Below, piece after piece: positions 25,348 through 34,826 of a DNA stretch of 64,000 nt. The stretch spans positions 1-64,000 of the forward strand of contig NZ_FZNQ01000011.1 of assembly GCF_900188065.1 (NCBI RefSeq), read 5' to 3'. Below the pieces are notes generated by a model. That model was not told the DNA's origin, did no database searches, and was given only the letters and a program-made list of their open reading frames with translations. The position numbers were made by a program, and so were the translations under genes. This DNA comes from Halorubrum vacuolatum (GTDB taxonomy: Archaea > Halobacteriota > Halobacteria > Halobacteriales > Haloferacaceae). Position 1 is the first letter of the stretch; each line of letters opens with the position of its first letter.

Positions 25348-26832
25348 TCACTCGGTCGGGCTGTAGTTCGGGGCCTCGTCGGTTATCATTACGTCGTGGG
25401 GGTGGCCCTCGGTCTGTCCCGCGCTGGAGACGCGCACGAACCGCGCACGCTCGTGGACCTCCGGGATCGTGTGCGCGCCGACGTACCCCATCCCCGAACG
25501 CATCCCGCCGGTCAACTGGTACAGTTCCGACGCGAGGCTCCCTTTATACGGCGTCGCGGCCTCGACGCCCTCGGGAACGAACTCCTCGTCCTCGTCGGCG
25601 TCCTTCAGGTAGCGGTCGCCCCCGCCGGACTGCATCGCGCCGACGGAGCCCATCCCGCGGTACTGTTTGTACTTCTTCCCCTGCATCGTGATCACCCGAC
25701 CCGGAGCCTCGTCGGTTCCCGCGAAGTACGACCCGAGCATGACCGCGTCCGCGCCCGCGGCGATCGCTTTGATCGCGTCGCCCGAGTAGCGGATCCCGCC
25801 GTCGGCGATAACCGGCACGTCGTGGTCGCTCGCGACGTCCGCGACCTCCGAGACGGCGGTGATCTGTGGCATTCCCGCGCCGCTCACGACCCGCGTCGTA
25901 CAGATCGACCCGGGACCGATCCCGACTTTTAATCCGTCGGCGAACTCGACGGCGGCCTCCGCGGCCTCCCGTGTCCCGATGTTGCCGACGACGACGTCCG
26001 CCTCGACGGTGCCTTTTATCTCCGCCGCCGAATCGAGCACGTTGAGGTTGTGCGCGTGGGCACAATCGATAAAGAGCACGTCCGCGCCCGCCTCGTCCGC
26101 GGCGACCGCGCGCTCCTCCTCGAACGGCCCGACGGCGACACCGACGAGCAGGCGACCGTCCTCGTCGCGTGCGGCGTTCTCGTGCTCGCGCCGCCTCAGG
26201 ATTTCGCCCATCGTGACCAATCCAACGAGCCGATCGTCGTCGACGATCGGTACCCGTTCGATCTTGTGGTCGTACATCAACTCGAGTGCGCCGCGCGCGT
26301 CGATGTCCGCGGAGGCGGTGATCACCTCGTCCGTCATCGCCTCACTGACCGCGTCCTCCTCGCCGACCTCGAGGTATGGACGGATGTCGGTCCCGGAGAT
26401 GATCCCGAGGACGACGTCGTCGTCGTCGACGACGGGGGCACCGGAGACACCCTCACGCTCCATCGTCGCGTCGGCCTCGCTTATCGTGTCCGTCGGGCTT
26501 ACGGTGACGACGTTCTCACGCCGGATGATGAGTTCGTGTGCCCGCTTGACCCGCTCGACCTCCGCGACGGTCTCCTCCACGGTCATGTTCCGGTGGAGCA
26601 CGCCCAGGCCCCCCTCACGGGCCATCGCGATCGCGAGGTCGCTTTCGGTCACCGTGTCCATCGCCGCCGAGAGCACGGGGACGTTCAGATCGACGTTTCT
26701 CGAGACGCGGGTCGAGAGGTCCGCGTCGTCCGGCTCGACCCGACTCTCCATGGGTCGCAACAGCACGTCATCGAAAGTCAACGCCTCCGGCACCTCGAGT
26801 TTCGCCGAAAATCGTCCGGAATCGCTCGCCAT
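25348..26832 (-). CDS. guaB: Inosine-5'-monophosphate dehydrogenase
   Basis: 494 residues from the ATG at 26832. IMPDH oxidises IMP to XMP with NAD+, the committed step to GMP. The (beta/alpha)8 barrel is interrupted by two CBS domains (about 97-220; GVSGAPVVDDDDVVLGIISGTD and KIERVPIVDDDRLVGLVTM). The catalytic Cys is in GPGSICTTR (about residue 310), the IMP-binding loop in IADGGIRYSGD and the flap in KQYRGMGS. Full family length, no defects. Longer frames extend upstream, but homology starts at SDSGRFSAKLEVPEALTFDDV. Confidence 0.95.
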   Translation of the reverse strand: MASDSGRFSAKLEVPEALTFDDVLLRPMESRVEPDDADLSTRVSRNVDLNVPVLSAAMDTVTESDLAIAMAREGGLGVLHRNMTVEETVAEVERVKRAHELIIRRENVVTVSPTDTISEADATMEREGVSGAPVVDDDDVVLGIISGTDIRPYLEVGEEDAVSEAMTDEVITASADIDARGALELMYDHKIERVPIVDDDRLVGLVTMGEILRRREHENAARDEDGRLLVGVAVGPFEEERAVAADEAGADVLFIDCAHAHNLNVLDSAAEIKGTVEADVVVGNIGTREAAEAAVEFADGLKVGIGPGSICTTRVVSGAGMPQITAVSEVADVASDHDVPVIADGGIRYSGDAIKAIAAGADAVMLGSYFAGTDEAPGRVITMQGKKYKQYRGMGSVGAMQSGGGDRYLKDADEDEEFVPEGVEAATPYKGSLASELYQLTGGMRSGMGYVGAHTIPEVHERARFVRVSSAGQTEGHPHDVMITDEAPNYSPTE

Positions 26833-26915
26833 GTAAACCGTCGTCAGGCCCCGCTCAAAAGGATTGCGAGTCGGCGAGGACGAGTGCGAGGAATACCGAC
26901 CCTCCGTGCTTGATG

Positions 26916-27383
26916 TTAACGGAGCGAGCTGACTTCGGCCACGAGTACGGAGAGCCCCTCGGAACGCGCTTCCGAGTCGCGTTCGCTGAACCCATGATCG
27001 TGATAAAACGCAGCCACACCGGGTATGTCCGACTCGACGGTCACCCGGACCCGGGCGATCCCCCGTTCGGTCAACGCGGTTGCGACCCTCGTTAACAGCC
27101 GGTCGGCAACACCGCGTCCGCACCGTTCGGGATGGACCCACAGCGCCAGCAGTTCGGCCTCCCGGCCGTCCTCGTCCGGATGGGCGATGGCGATACCCAC
27201 CGGTTGGCCGTTCTCCTCGACGACGAACGAACAGTCGGCCTCGCCGGCCGCCTCACGAACGCTGGCGGGCGAGGCGGGGAGCGGCGGGAGGTCGGCGTCC
27301 GCAAGCACCGACTCCCCTCGGGACCGTGCGACCGCCGCACGCAACCGCTCGGCATCGTCCGGGTATGCCGGTCGAACGCGCAT
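26916..27383 (-). CDS. GNAT family N-acetyltransferase
   Basis: 155 residues from the ATG at 27383 (MRVRPAYPDDAERLR). GNAT core: VGIAIAHP (beta 3), AELLALWVHPERCGRGVADRLL with the acetyl-CoA pyrophosphate loop RCGRGV, and the C-terminal AAFYHDHGF. These enzymes move acetyl groups from acetyl-CoA to amines; the substrate is unknown, and ribosomal-protein or small-molecule acetylation are both possible. It lies 83 bases from guaB on the same strand. Confidence 0.87.
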   Translation of the reverse strand: MRVRPAYPDDAERLRAAVARSRGESVLADADLPPLPASPASVREAAGEADCSFVVEENGQPVGIAIAHPDEDGREAELLALWVHPERCGRGVADRLLTRVATALTERGIARVRVTVESDIPGVAAFYHDHGFSERDSEARSEGLSVLVAEVSSLR

Positions 27384-27504
27384 GTTCGGATCCAAACCGC
27401 GACGCCGCCTATACCTTTTGGGCGGGGCAAAGAGCGTCGGGGGAGAGACGTATTCACTCGGATGCGTGTATCGACTATTCGCAAAAGTGCTCCCCGATCG
27501 CTCG

Positions 27505-30500
27505 TCACTCGGCGACCGGCTCCACGCCGAGCCTGACGGTCACGTCTTCGACGTCCCAGCGCTCGATCAGGCTGTCGGTACCCTCGGCGGCGTCCGGCGC
27601 CTCAAGCCAGGCGTCGGCACGGACCTCACCGGCGATCAGGTCGGCGTGCTCCTCGATGAAGCCGGCGACGCGGTCGTCGTCGATCTCGACGCCGACACGG
27701 ATCCGTGCCTCGACGTCGAGGTCCAACTCCTTGCGCATCTCCTGGATCCGGCGGATCACGTCCCGTGCGTAGCCCTCGGACTCGATCTCGTCGGTAAGCG
27801 AGGCGTCGACATAGACGGTACCGCCGTCGAAATCGGTTCCCGAGACACCTTCGGGCGGCTCCGCGACGTACTCGACCATGTCCTCGTCGAGTTCGATCGG
27901 CTCGCCGTTCACCCGCACCTCGCCGCCTTCGATCGCCTCGCGGGTGGCCCCCTGCACGGCCGTCATTACCTCCTGTGCCTCGCCGCCGAACGCGGGGCCG
28001 ATGGCCGCCATCACGGGCCGTGCGCGCTCGACCAACTCGTCGAAGACGTCGGTGACGACGACCTCCCGGGCGTTCACCCGGTCGGCGATGAGCGCCGTCA
28101 AGTTCTCCACGGCGTCGGCGACCGCCGGATCGTCCGTCTCGATGATGACACGGGGGACGGGCCAGCGGAGCTTTCGGCCGGCCTGCTGACGGGCGTTCGC
28201 GGCCGCTTCCTCAACGTCCCGAAGCACGCCGATATCGCGCTCCAGCTCCGCATCGCGCAGCGACGGATCCGGTTCGGGGTACGACAGCGCGTGGACCGTC
28301 GTCGCGCCGCCGTCGAACCGCTGGTACATCCGCTCCGTCAGATACGGCGCGATCGGCGCGAGCAGACGGATCGTCTCCGCAAGCACGGTCGAGAGCGTCG
28401 CGTACGCGCCGCGTTTGGAGGCGGAGTCGGCCTCCTCCCACATCCGGTCGCGGACGGCTTTCACGTAGAACCGTGAGACGTCCTTGGTGATGAACGACAA
28501 CACGGTGTTCACCGCGTCGTGGACGCGGTAGTCGTCCCACGCGTCCGCGACGTCCGCTTCCACCGACTGGAGCCGTGAGAGCACCCACCGGTCGACGACT
28601 TCGAGTTCCCCGTCCTCGAGGGTCGCCGCCGCGGGGTCGTAGCCGTCGAGCGCCATGTATTCGAGCGGGAACCGGAAGACGTTCCAGAGGATGTTGAGTT
28701 TTCCCTGGATCTCGCCGAGTCCCTCCCATTCGAACGCGAGATCGACGCCCTGCTGGTCGTGGCTCAGGAGATACGTGCGGAGGGGGTCGCGCCCGACACG
28801 GTCGATGGCCTCCTGCGGCGTGACGATGTTGCCGACGGACTTCGACATCTTGCGTCCCTCGCTGTCGTTCGCGAAGCCGTGCATCAACACCTCCTCGTAG
28901 GGGACCTCGCCGACCGCGGCCGTGCCCATGCCGAGCTGTGACCAGAACCAGCCGCGCGTTTGGTCGTGCGCCTCGATGATCAGGTCAGCGGGCCACAGCT
29001 CGTCGAACGCCTCATCCGCGCCCGGATAGCCGAGCGTTCCCCACGTGGCGACCGAGGAGTCGAGCCACACGTCGAAGACGTCCTCCACGCGCCGATAGGT
29101 AGTTCCATCCTCGACGATCGTGAGGCCGTCGACGCTCGGGCGATGGAGGTCTATCGTCCCCGGATCGATCTCCTCTTCGACGCGTTCGGCCAGCTCCTCA
29201 CGGCTCCCGATCACGATCATCTCGTCATCGAGCGCGCCGGGCTCGGCGTCCTCCGGTACCCAGATCGGGATGGGGATCCCCCAGTAGCGTTGTCTGGAGA
29301 CGTTCCAGTCGGGCGCGTCCTCGATGAAGTCGCGGAACCGGTTGTCACGCGCCCACGACGGGTACCACTCGGAGGTCTCCATGTTCGCGAGGAGGTCCTC
29401 CTTCACGTCCGTGATCGAAATGAACCACTGGTCGGTGACGAGTTGGATCACGCCGGTATCACAGCGCCAGCAGTGCCCGTAGCTGTGGTTCACCGTGCCG
29501 GAAGCGAGCATGTGGCCGTCGGCTTCGAGGTCCGCGATGATCGCCTCGTTGGCGTCGCGGACGAACGTGCCCGCGTACGGTCCCGCCGCCTCGGTGAACT
29601 CGCCGTTCGGCTCGACGGGACAGAAGATCTCGAGGCCCAGATCGCGACCGCGATGGAAGTCCTCCTCACCGTGTCCGGGCGCGGAGTGGACGAGCCCGGT
29701 GCGGTCGGCCTCGACGTACTCGGCGGTGTAGACCTGTCCGGCACCTTCGAAGTCCGGGTACTCCGCGACGCGATCCGCGAGCGGGTGGTCGTAGGCCCAG
29801 CCGACCATCTCCTCGCCGGTGTACTCGTCCTCGACGGTGTAGTCGTCGTAGCGGCCCTCCTTCAGGACGTCCTCGACGCACTCGGCGGCGATGTAAAGCA
29901 CCTCCTCGTCGCCATCCCGCTCGGCGCGAACGGCCTGATACGTGAGGTCGCCGTCGACGGCGACGAAGGTGTTCGCGGGGATCGTCCACGGGGTCGTCGT
30001 CCAGATGACGAGGCTCCCCTCCCGTTCCGCGAGCGGGAACTTCACGTAGATCGAGGGGTCATCGACGTGTTCGTACTCGACCTCGTTGTTCGCGAGTCCC
30101 GTCTCACACCGTGGACACTGTGAGATCGAGCGTTTCCCCTGCTCGACCAATCCGTTCTCGGCGACCTTCGAGAACGCCCACCAGGCCGCCTCCATGTACT
30201 CCGGCGAGACGGTCTTATAGGGGTCCTCCCAGTCCATCCAGACGCCGATCGACTGGAAATCCTCGTCCATCGCCTCGCGGTTCTCCTCGGCGAATCGGAG
30301 ACACTCCTCGATGAACGGCTCCATGCCGTACGCCTCGATGTCGCGTTTACTCTCGAAGCCGAGCTCCTCCTCGACTTTTACCTCGATGGGAAGCCCGTGC
30401 ATGTCGTAGCCCGGCCGGTCGGTCACCCGGTGGCCGGTCATCCGCTTATGCCGGATGACGGCGTCCTTCAGCGTCTTGTTCCAGGCGGTCCCGAGGTGCA

Positions 30501-30657
30501 TCTGTCCGGAGGTGTACGGCGGGCCGTCGACGAAGAAGAACGGCGGGTCGTCGGCGTGTGCCTCCGTGGCCGCCTCGTAGGCGTCGTGTTCGTCCCAGTA
30601 CCGCTCCACCGTGGACTCGACGTCCGCGGGGCGGTATTGGTCGTCGATCTGCTCCAT
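27505..30657 (-). CDS. ileS: Isoleucyl-tRNA synthetase
   Basis: 1050 residues, the normal length. Class I synthetase that charges tRNA-Ile and edits misactivated valine. The HIGH-equivalent motif is in SGQMHLGTAWNK (about residue 50) and KMSKS in GRKMSKSVGN (about residue 600). The CP1 editing domain lies between, with CWRCDTG as a zinc knuckle; the C-terminal anticodon-binding domain follows. Intact and probably monocistronic; the start at 30657 (MEQIDDQYRPADVE) fits the archaeal family. Confidence 0.97.
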   Translation of the reverse strand: MEQIDDQYRPADVESTVERYWDEHDAYEAATEAHADDPPFFFVDGPPYTSGQMHLGTAWNKTLKDAVIRHKRMTGHRVTDRPGYDMHGLPIEVKVEEELGFESKRDIEAYGMEPFIEECLRFAEENREAMDEDFQSIGVWMDWEDPYKTVSPEYMEAAWWAFSKVAENGLVEQGKRSISQCPRCETGLANNEVEYEHVDDPSIYVKFPLAEREGSLVIWTTTPWTIPANTFVAVDGDLTYQAVRAERDGDEEVLYIAAECVEDVLKEGRYDDYTVEDEYTGEEMVGWAYDHPLADRVAEYPDFEGAGQVYTAEYVEADRTGLVHSAPGHGEEDFHRGRDLGLEIFCPVEPNGEFTEAAGPYAGTFVRDANEAIIADLEADGHMLASGTVNHSYGHCWRCDTGVIQLVTDQWFISITDVKEDLLANMETSEWYPSWARDNRFRDFIEDAPDWNVSRQRYWGIPIPIWVPEDAEPGALDDEMIVIGSREELAERVEEEIDPGTIDLHRPSVDGLTIVEDGTTYRRVEDVFDVWLDSSVATWGTLGYPGADEAFDELWPADLIIEAHDQTRGWFWSQLGMGTAAVGEVPYEEVLMHGFANDSEGRKMSKSVGNIVTPQEAIDRVGRDPLRTYLLSHDQQGVDLAFEWEGLGEIQGKLNILWNVFRFPLEYMALDGYDPAAATLEDGELEVVDRWVLSRLQSVEADVADAWDDYRVHDAVNTVLSFITKDVSRFYVKAVRDRMWEEADSASKRGAYATLSTVLAETIRLLAPIAPYLTERMYQRFDGGATTVHALSYPEPDPSLRDAELERDIGVLRDVEEAAANARQQAGRKLRWPVPRVIIETDDPAVADAVENLTALIADRVNAREVVVTDVFDELVERARPVMAAIGPAFGGEAQEVMTAVQGATREAIEGGEVRVNGEPIELDEDMVEYVAEPPEGVSGTDFDGGTVYVDASLTDEIESEGYARDVIRRIQEMRKELDLDVEARIRVGVEIDDDRVAGFIEEHADLIAGEVRADAWLEAPDAAEGTDSLIERWDVEDVTVRLGVEPVAE

Positions 30658-30779
30658 ACACCGTCAGTTTGCGTCCGCGTATTTCAATACGACGGAGTCG
30701 CGGGGGCGTTCTCACGCGAGACGGCCGCGTCGCTCGTGGGTCTGTCCGAATGAAAACGGGTCAGCAGGTGATCGGCGCC

Positions 30780-31703
30780 TTACAGCAGGCCGGTCTTCTG
30801 GAGCTTCATCAGGTCCTCGGTGTCGAGCGTCTCGCCCTCCTTGAACTTCTGATAGATCTCCTCGGCTTCCTCTTTCTCCTCCTCGCGTTTCTCGGCGCGC
30901 TCGTCCTTGCGCTCGCGCTCCTCCTTCTTGTCGAGCTCGCGGAGTCGCTTCTGGACGCGGACGAAGTCCTCGTGGTGGCGGTCGGCGGCCTCCTGGGCCT
31001 CCACGAAGAGCTCGTGCATCTCGTCGGCCTCGTCACGGACGTCGTCGGCCTCGCGGTAGGCTTCGATCATCCGGTTGTGGTGTTCCTGGGCCTTGTCGGC
31101 CAGCTCCGTCACCTTCTGGTGGTGTTTCGACGCCTCCGAACGGACCTCCTCGGCCTCCTCGACGAGCTCGTCGAGTTCGCCGGTGTCGCCGAGTTTCGCC
31201 TGCTTTTCGGCGAGTTGCTCGCGCTTGTCGTCGATCTTCTCGATGAGTTCGCGCTCGTCCTCCGCGGAGAGGACCTCCGTCTGCTGGCGGAACTCGAGCT
31301 TTTGGATCTCCTCTTTAAGCTCCTCGACGGACTTCCCCGAGCCGAGCTCGAGGTCCTGTTTCATCTCCTCGACGTTGTCGAACAGCTCGTTGGCTTTCGC
31401 GTTGAGCTCGTTCCGTTTGTCCTTGTGCTCTTGGACCTGTTCGTTGAGCTCGTCGCGTTTTTCGCGGTGTTCCTGGGCCTTATCAACCTTCTCGCGGGTC
31501 TTCGCGTTGAGGTCGTCGCGCTTGGAGGCGCGCTCGGAGGCCATCTGGTTGAGTTCGTTCCGTCGGTCACGAAGCTGGCCGGCTCGTTTGATGAGCTGGC
31601 CCTTCGAGCCGTTCTCCAGGTCCTCTTCAGAAAGGTCCACGTTGTCCGCCGATTCCATTGCTTCGATGCCGTACTGTTCGATGACTTCGTCTTTCGTTAC
31701 CAT
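30780..31703 (-). CDS. Long coiled-coil protein
   Basis: 307 residues, almost entirely charged alpha helix with heptad patterns from about residue 35 to 290 (RAGQLRDRRNELNQMASER, repeated KRDELNxK segments). No membrane segment, no enzymatic motif. Archaea carry a conserved family of such proteins, sometimes loosely annotated as SMC-like or phosphoserine phosphatase; no function is established. The N-terminal EVIEQYGIEAMESADNVDLSEEDL and C-terminal LMKLQKTGLL look like short conserved caps. It is convergent with nothing and lies 122 bases downstream of ileS on the same strand. Confidence 0.8.
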   Translation of the reverse strand: MVTKDEVIEQYGIEAMESADNVDLSEEDLENGSKGQLIKRAGQLRDRRNELNQMASERASKRDDLNAKTREKVDKAQEHREKRDELNEQVQEHKDKRNELNAKANELFDNVEEMKQDLELGSGKSVEELKEEIQKLEFRQQTEVLSAEDERELIEKIDDKREQLAEKQAKLGDTGELDELVEEAEEVRSEASKHHQKVTELADKAQEHHNRMIEAYREADDVRDEADEMHELFVEAQEAADRHHEDFVRVQKRLRELDKKEERERKDERAEKREEEKEEAEEIYQKFKEGETLDTEDLMKLQKTGLL

Positions 31704-32023
31704 TTTTCTATCTCTCCATCACCGCTCCGAGCGTGGCGAAGGCTCGCCGATGTGCGTCGAGTCGTCCACGAGAACTCCCGTTCATTTCAGCGTGCGATTC
31801 CACCAGCGCCGGAGGCGTTCTGGTAGCTGAAAATATGCCACTCCAGTATATAAATCCGTCGATGAATCCGAGCATGAAACTCGGTAACACGGGGCTTGAA
31901 ACGGACGAATTCAACGGAATCGGTGAAACACCAAGAACTGACAGTACTGCATTTTTCACAGTCGGTACAGCGGTCGTTACGGTGGTCAAACGAACGAAAA
32001 ACGGTCCCCCTACAGCGTCGGTG
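31704..32023. other. Noncoding gap with a TATA element
   Basis: 320 bases between two minus-strand genes. A TATA box (GATTTATATAC on the minus strand, about 31847-31857) probably drives the coiled-coil gene with a leader of about 120 bases. The remainder (31878-32010) is AT-richer than average and I see no gene or repeat in it. Confidence 0.5.
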
Positions 32024-32500
32024 TCACCGTGCGAGGGCCGCGTAGATCACGCCCGCCACGACGCCGTAGACGGCGTGCCCCATCAGACTCTGCATGTTCC
32101 AGTCGGGGACGGGCGGGGCCATCTCGGTCATCGCGCCGACCCACGCGGGCATGACGAACGACGCGAGGACGATCCACAGGACGACCCCGTAGACCAGCCC
32201 GACACCGGCGATGGCGGGAGCGCTATCGAGTTTCTTGTCGAGTCCCGTCGGTTCCAAAATCAGTGCGAAGACGACGCCGAGAACGACCGAGTGAAACATG
32301 TGGATCACCCAGCCGACGGCAAGCGACGGCCCGAGCCCGTACATTCCCGGGATCGCCATCTCCATGATCATTCCCATCTGCATCGTCATCATCACGCCGA
32401 AGATGAGTCCGCCGCCGATTCCGCCGGCCAAGCCGGCCTGCCACGATGCGATCTCGGTTCCTGTCCCTGTGTTCGTCGGGGTGGCTGTTTCGGATGCCAT
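32024..32500 (-). CDS. Haloarchaeal four-helix membrane protein of unknown function
   Basis: 158 residues: a Thr-rich start (SETATPTNTGTGTEI), then WQAGLAGGIGGGLIFGVMM and three more helices, with a Met-rich loop (MTMQMGMIMEMAIPGM) and a conserved-looking GWVIHMFHSVVLGV. Relatives in haloarchaea are often mislabelled histidine kinase but carry no kinase motif. The methionine clusters and His residues in membrane loops could bind copper, which is speculation. It is followed upstream by another membrane protein gene on the same strand, 150 bases away. Confidence 0.7.
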   Translation of the reverse strand: MASETATPTNTGTGTEIASWQAGLAGGIGGGLIFGVMMTMQMGMIMEMAIPGMYGLGPSLAVGWVIHMFHSVVLGVVFALILEPTGLDKKLDSAPAIAGVGLVYGVVLWIVLASFVMPAWVGAMTEMAPPVPDWNMQSLMGHAVYGVVAGVIYAALAR

Positions 32501-32650
32501 GGTTACCCGTGGGGGGGATACGGTACTAGCGGTATCTCGGTAGCGCGTTGGAGATGCACAACAGCGAAAGAAGGCCCGAAACTGACTGATGAATGGGTCC
32601 CAACACGGGGAGACGGACGTCTCGCGGTTCAAGCAAGAGAGATTACGATG

Positions 32651-33262
32651 TTACCCGTGCGCCGATCCCGAAACGTCGATCTTCCCGGCGACGTATATCA
32701 GACTCACGAACAACAGGCCGATCCCGAGGGGTAACAGCCACGTGAACATCGTCAACAGCAGCCCGCTGGCCTGAATTCCCAGAACGAGTAGGACCACGGG
32801 ACCACAACAGACCGTGCCGGCAAGCAAGGCAGGCATGGAAGCGAGCAGACCGGAACCCGTCCCGAGCCCGCAAGCAGCCGGCTGAACGACCGCGAGATAG
32901 CTCATCGCGAGGTTGAGGCCGACGAGTCCGGCGACGAAACCGCCGAGAAGCAGGTTACCCGGCGAAAATAGCAGCCGGGCGACGCCGGTGTCAACGATAG
33001 CGATCGCCTCGAACGTCGCCGGGCCGGTTCGATCGAAGACGCGCCACAGGGGATCGTCGACGATCAGCAATCCGGCAGGCATGTCGGGTCGCACGGAGAG
33101 GTCTCCGACGGCCCAGAGAAACGCCGTTAGATACCCGACCAGTACGAGGCCTGCAACCGCCACCGAATCATTCCGTCGGAGGACCAGCCGCGTCGCCGCG
33201 GCCGTCTCCGCGATCCGTGACCGCGGGCGGAGTTTCCCCGCGAGTCGCGTATCCACGCTCAC
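32651..33262 (-). CDS. Membrane protein with a conserved CC motif, coupled to a DUF3179 lipoprotein
   Basis: 203 residues from the GTG at 33262, which overlaps the TGA of the upstream gene as GTGA. About five helices; LAGTVCCGPVVLLVLGIQASG lies at the start of the penultimate pair and holds adjacent cysteines within a helix, as seen in several haloarchaeal metal-related membrane proteins. PAACGLGTGSG carries a third Cys. Function unknown. The coupling to a DUF3179 protein suggests a common cell-surface task. Confidence 0.7.
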   Translation of the reverse strand: MSVDTRLAGKLRPRSRIAETAAATRLVLRRNDSVAVAGLVLVGYLTAFLWAVGDLSVRPDMPAGLLIVDDPLWRVFDRTGPATFEAIAIVDTGVARLLFSPGNLLLGGFVAGLVGLNLAMSYLAVVQPAACGLGTGSGLLASMPALLAGTVCCGPVVLLVLGIQASGLLLTMFTWLLPLGIGLLFVSLIYVAGKIDVSGSAHG

Positions 33263-34377
33263 TCGTGCACCTCCGTCGACGGATAGTAGCCGTACCAGGC
33301 GAACCACATGGCGTCGAATCCGATCTCGCGGTCGAGCGGCAGCGCGTCCGGCGCGTGGGTCTCGCCATCGACGAGGAACGTGTCCCCGTCCGGCTCGACG
33401 GACGTATCGTCCGGGTTTCGATACACATAGCCGGTGTCGAGCGCCTCGTCATAGACGGTCGCGTAGGGCGTCCCGTCGACCGTCCCCTCGATCACGGTCC
33501 GTTCACGGAGCGCGTCTTTGGGAACGGCCATCGCGCCATCGGCGTTTCGAGCCCCGATGACGACCTCCTTTCTCGGGAAGCGATCGTCGGACGCCAGCGG
33601 GGGAAACAGCGTTCGCTCGTTATCGTAGTAGCCACTTGGAGGATTGTACTCCCCGTACGGATCGCTGCCGTAGTCGCGGGCGTGACCGGTCTCCTCCGTG
33701 AGCACGGTCGTCTCGGGATACTGATCACGCCACCGATCCCACGTCGTCCAGATCACCTGAAACTCCTCAAGATACGCGCCTTCATGGGGCCCAGAGATAC
33801 CGACCGGAAGCATCTGAGGCCACCAACTGTCCGTTCCGCGGTCGAACATCACGAGGTTGCTGTTGATTAAGCGACCGGAGACGCCGAACTCGCTTGCGCC
33901 CCGGTAAAAGCCTTGAGCGGTCCCGGTCAACGGACAGTACGTCACCGCCACCGACTCGTCGCCGACCACGTCGTTAACGATCTCGTGCCACACGAGGATG
34001 TACTGCGGATATGCCTTCGCCTCGCCGTCGAATTCGACCCCAAAGACGGGGTCGCCCCCGTCGAGGTTCGCCGGTGGATCGTCGGCGGCGGTGAACCTCG
34101 GATCGTCGATCGATGGAATGCCGTCCGGACCGGGCCCACCGGACATGCTCTCCTCGTTCAACCGATCGATCGAATACGCCTCGGGTATCGAGCGCTCGAC
34201 GGTCGGTGGACCGTCGTTCACGTCGGCCGCATCGTCGTCATCGACCTCCTCGTCGGTCGATCCGGCGGGCATACCGGAGCCTTCGAGACAGCCCGCGAGT
34301 GCGGTTATACCGACGGCACCGATCCCACCAAGTACCTGCCGGCGACGTCTGCGATCACCCGTGGGAGTCCGTTCCAT
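33259..34377 (-). CDS. DUF3179 domain lipoprotein, Tat-type signal
   Basis: 372 residues from the ATG at 34377. The N-terminus has a run of arginines (DRRRRRQVLGGIGAVGITAL) and a lipobox with Cys30 (LAGC), fitting Tat export and lipid anchoring as usual for haloarchaeal lipoproteins. After an Asp-rich linker comes DUF3179 (about 75-365) with AYPQYILVWHEIVND, VTYCPLTGTAQGF and SWWPQMLP. The family is of unknown function and lies outside the cell. GTGA overlap with the membrane gene downstream indicates an operon. Confidence 0.85.
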   Translation of the reverse strand: MERTPTGDRRRRRQVLGGIGAVGITALAGCLEGSGMPAGSTDEEVDDDDAADVNDGPPTVERSIPEAYSIDRLNEESMSGGPGPDGIPSIDDPRFTAADDPPANLDGGDPVFGVEFDGEAKAYPQYILVWHEIVNDVVGDESVAVTYCPLTGTAQGFYRGASEFGVSGRLINSNLVMFDRGTDSWWPQMLPVGISGPHEGAYLEEFQVIWTTWDRWRDQYPETTVLTEETGHARDYGSDPYGEYNPPSGYYDNERTLFPPLASDDRFPRKEVVIGARNADGAMAVPKDALRERTVIEGTVDGTPYATVYDEALDTGYVYRNPDDTSVEPDGDTFLVDGETHAPDALPLDREIGFDAMWFAWYGYYPSTEVHE

Positions 34378-34472
34378 ACGTGAATGACCCACTCTCATAG
34401 ACATATCCATACCGCGGTTGTGCGTTCACGATGCACCAGCGTGAGCGGTCGATATCGGTGAAACGGGCGACC

Positions 34473-34482
34473 AATTTATACC
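34473..34482 (+). promoter_or_regulatory. TATA box before the 34551 gene
   Basis: AATTTATACC stands out in GC-rich DNA. The predicted transcription start near 34505 would leave a leader of about 45 bases for the gene pair beginning at 34551. Confidence 0.5.
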
Positions 34483-34550
34483 ATGGTCGACGTATGATGG
34501 GCGTGTAGATAGCGAGTCGAGATGAACGACTGCAACAGCGTCCCCCACCA

Positions 34551-34826
34551 ATGACGAACGTTCTCCGTGTCGACAGAAAGGAGCTGACCTCCGGCGAAAT
34601 CCTCGATGAAGTCGAGGCCGGCAAGCGTGTCATCATCGAGGTAGACATGCTCGGAAAAACGGTCCGAATGGCCATCCGAAAGCGGGAGGATACGTACTAC
34701 TGTGATACGCCGATCAAACTCCTCACGTTCGACACCGAAGCGGAGTTACAGACGTGTCTGGAACGATATAAACTCGCAAAGGTGGAGGAGGGAATGGATG
34801 AAACCGGGGTGTCGCGGACCGAATGA
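34551..34826 (+). CDS. Conserved small haloarchaeal protein, unknown function
   Basis: 91 residues, soluble: TNVLRVDRKELTSGEILDEVEAGKRVIIEVDMLGKTVRMAIRKREDTYYCDTPIKLL and a helical tail ending near the stop, no metal or nucleotide motif. Pattern of beta strands followed by helix suggests a small alpha/beta fold. Its stop overlaps the start of a winged-helix regulator gene (ATGA at 34823-34826), so the two are translated together; it may be a ligand or partner of that regulator. I do not recognise the family with certainty. Confidence 0.65.
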   Translation: MTNVLRVDRKELTSGEILDEVEAGKRVIIEVDMLGKTVRMAIRKREDTYYCDTPIKLLTFDTEAELQTCLERYKLAKVEEGMDETGVSRTE

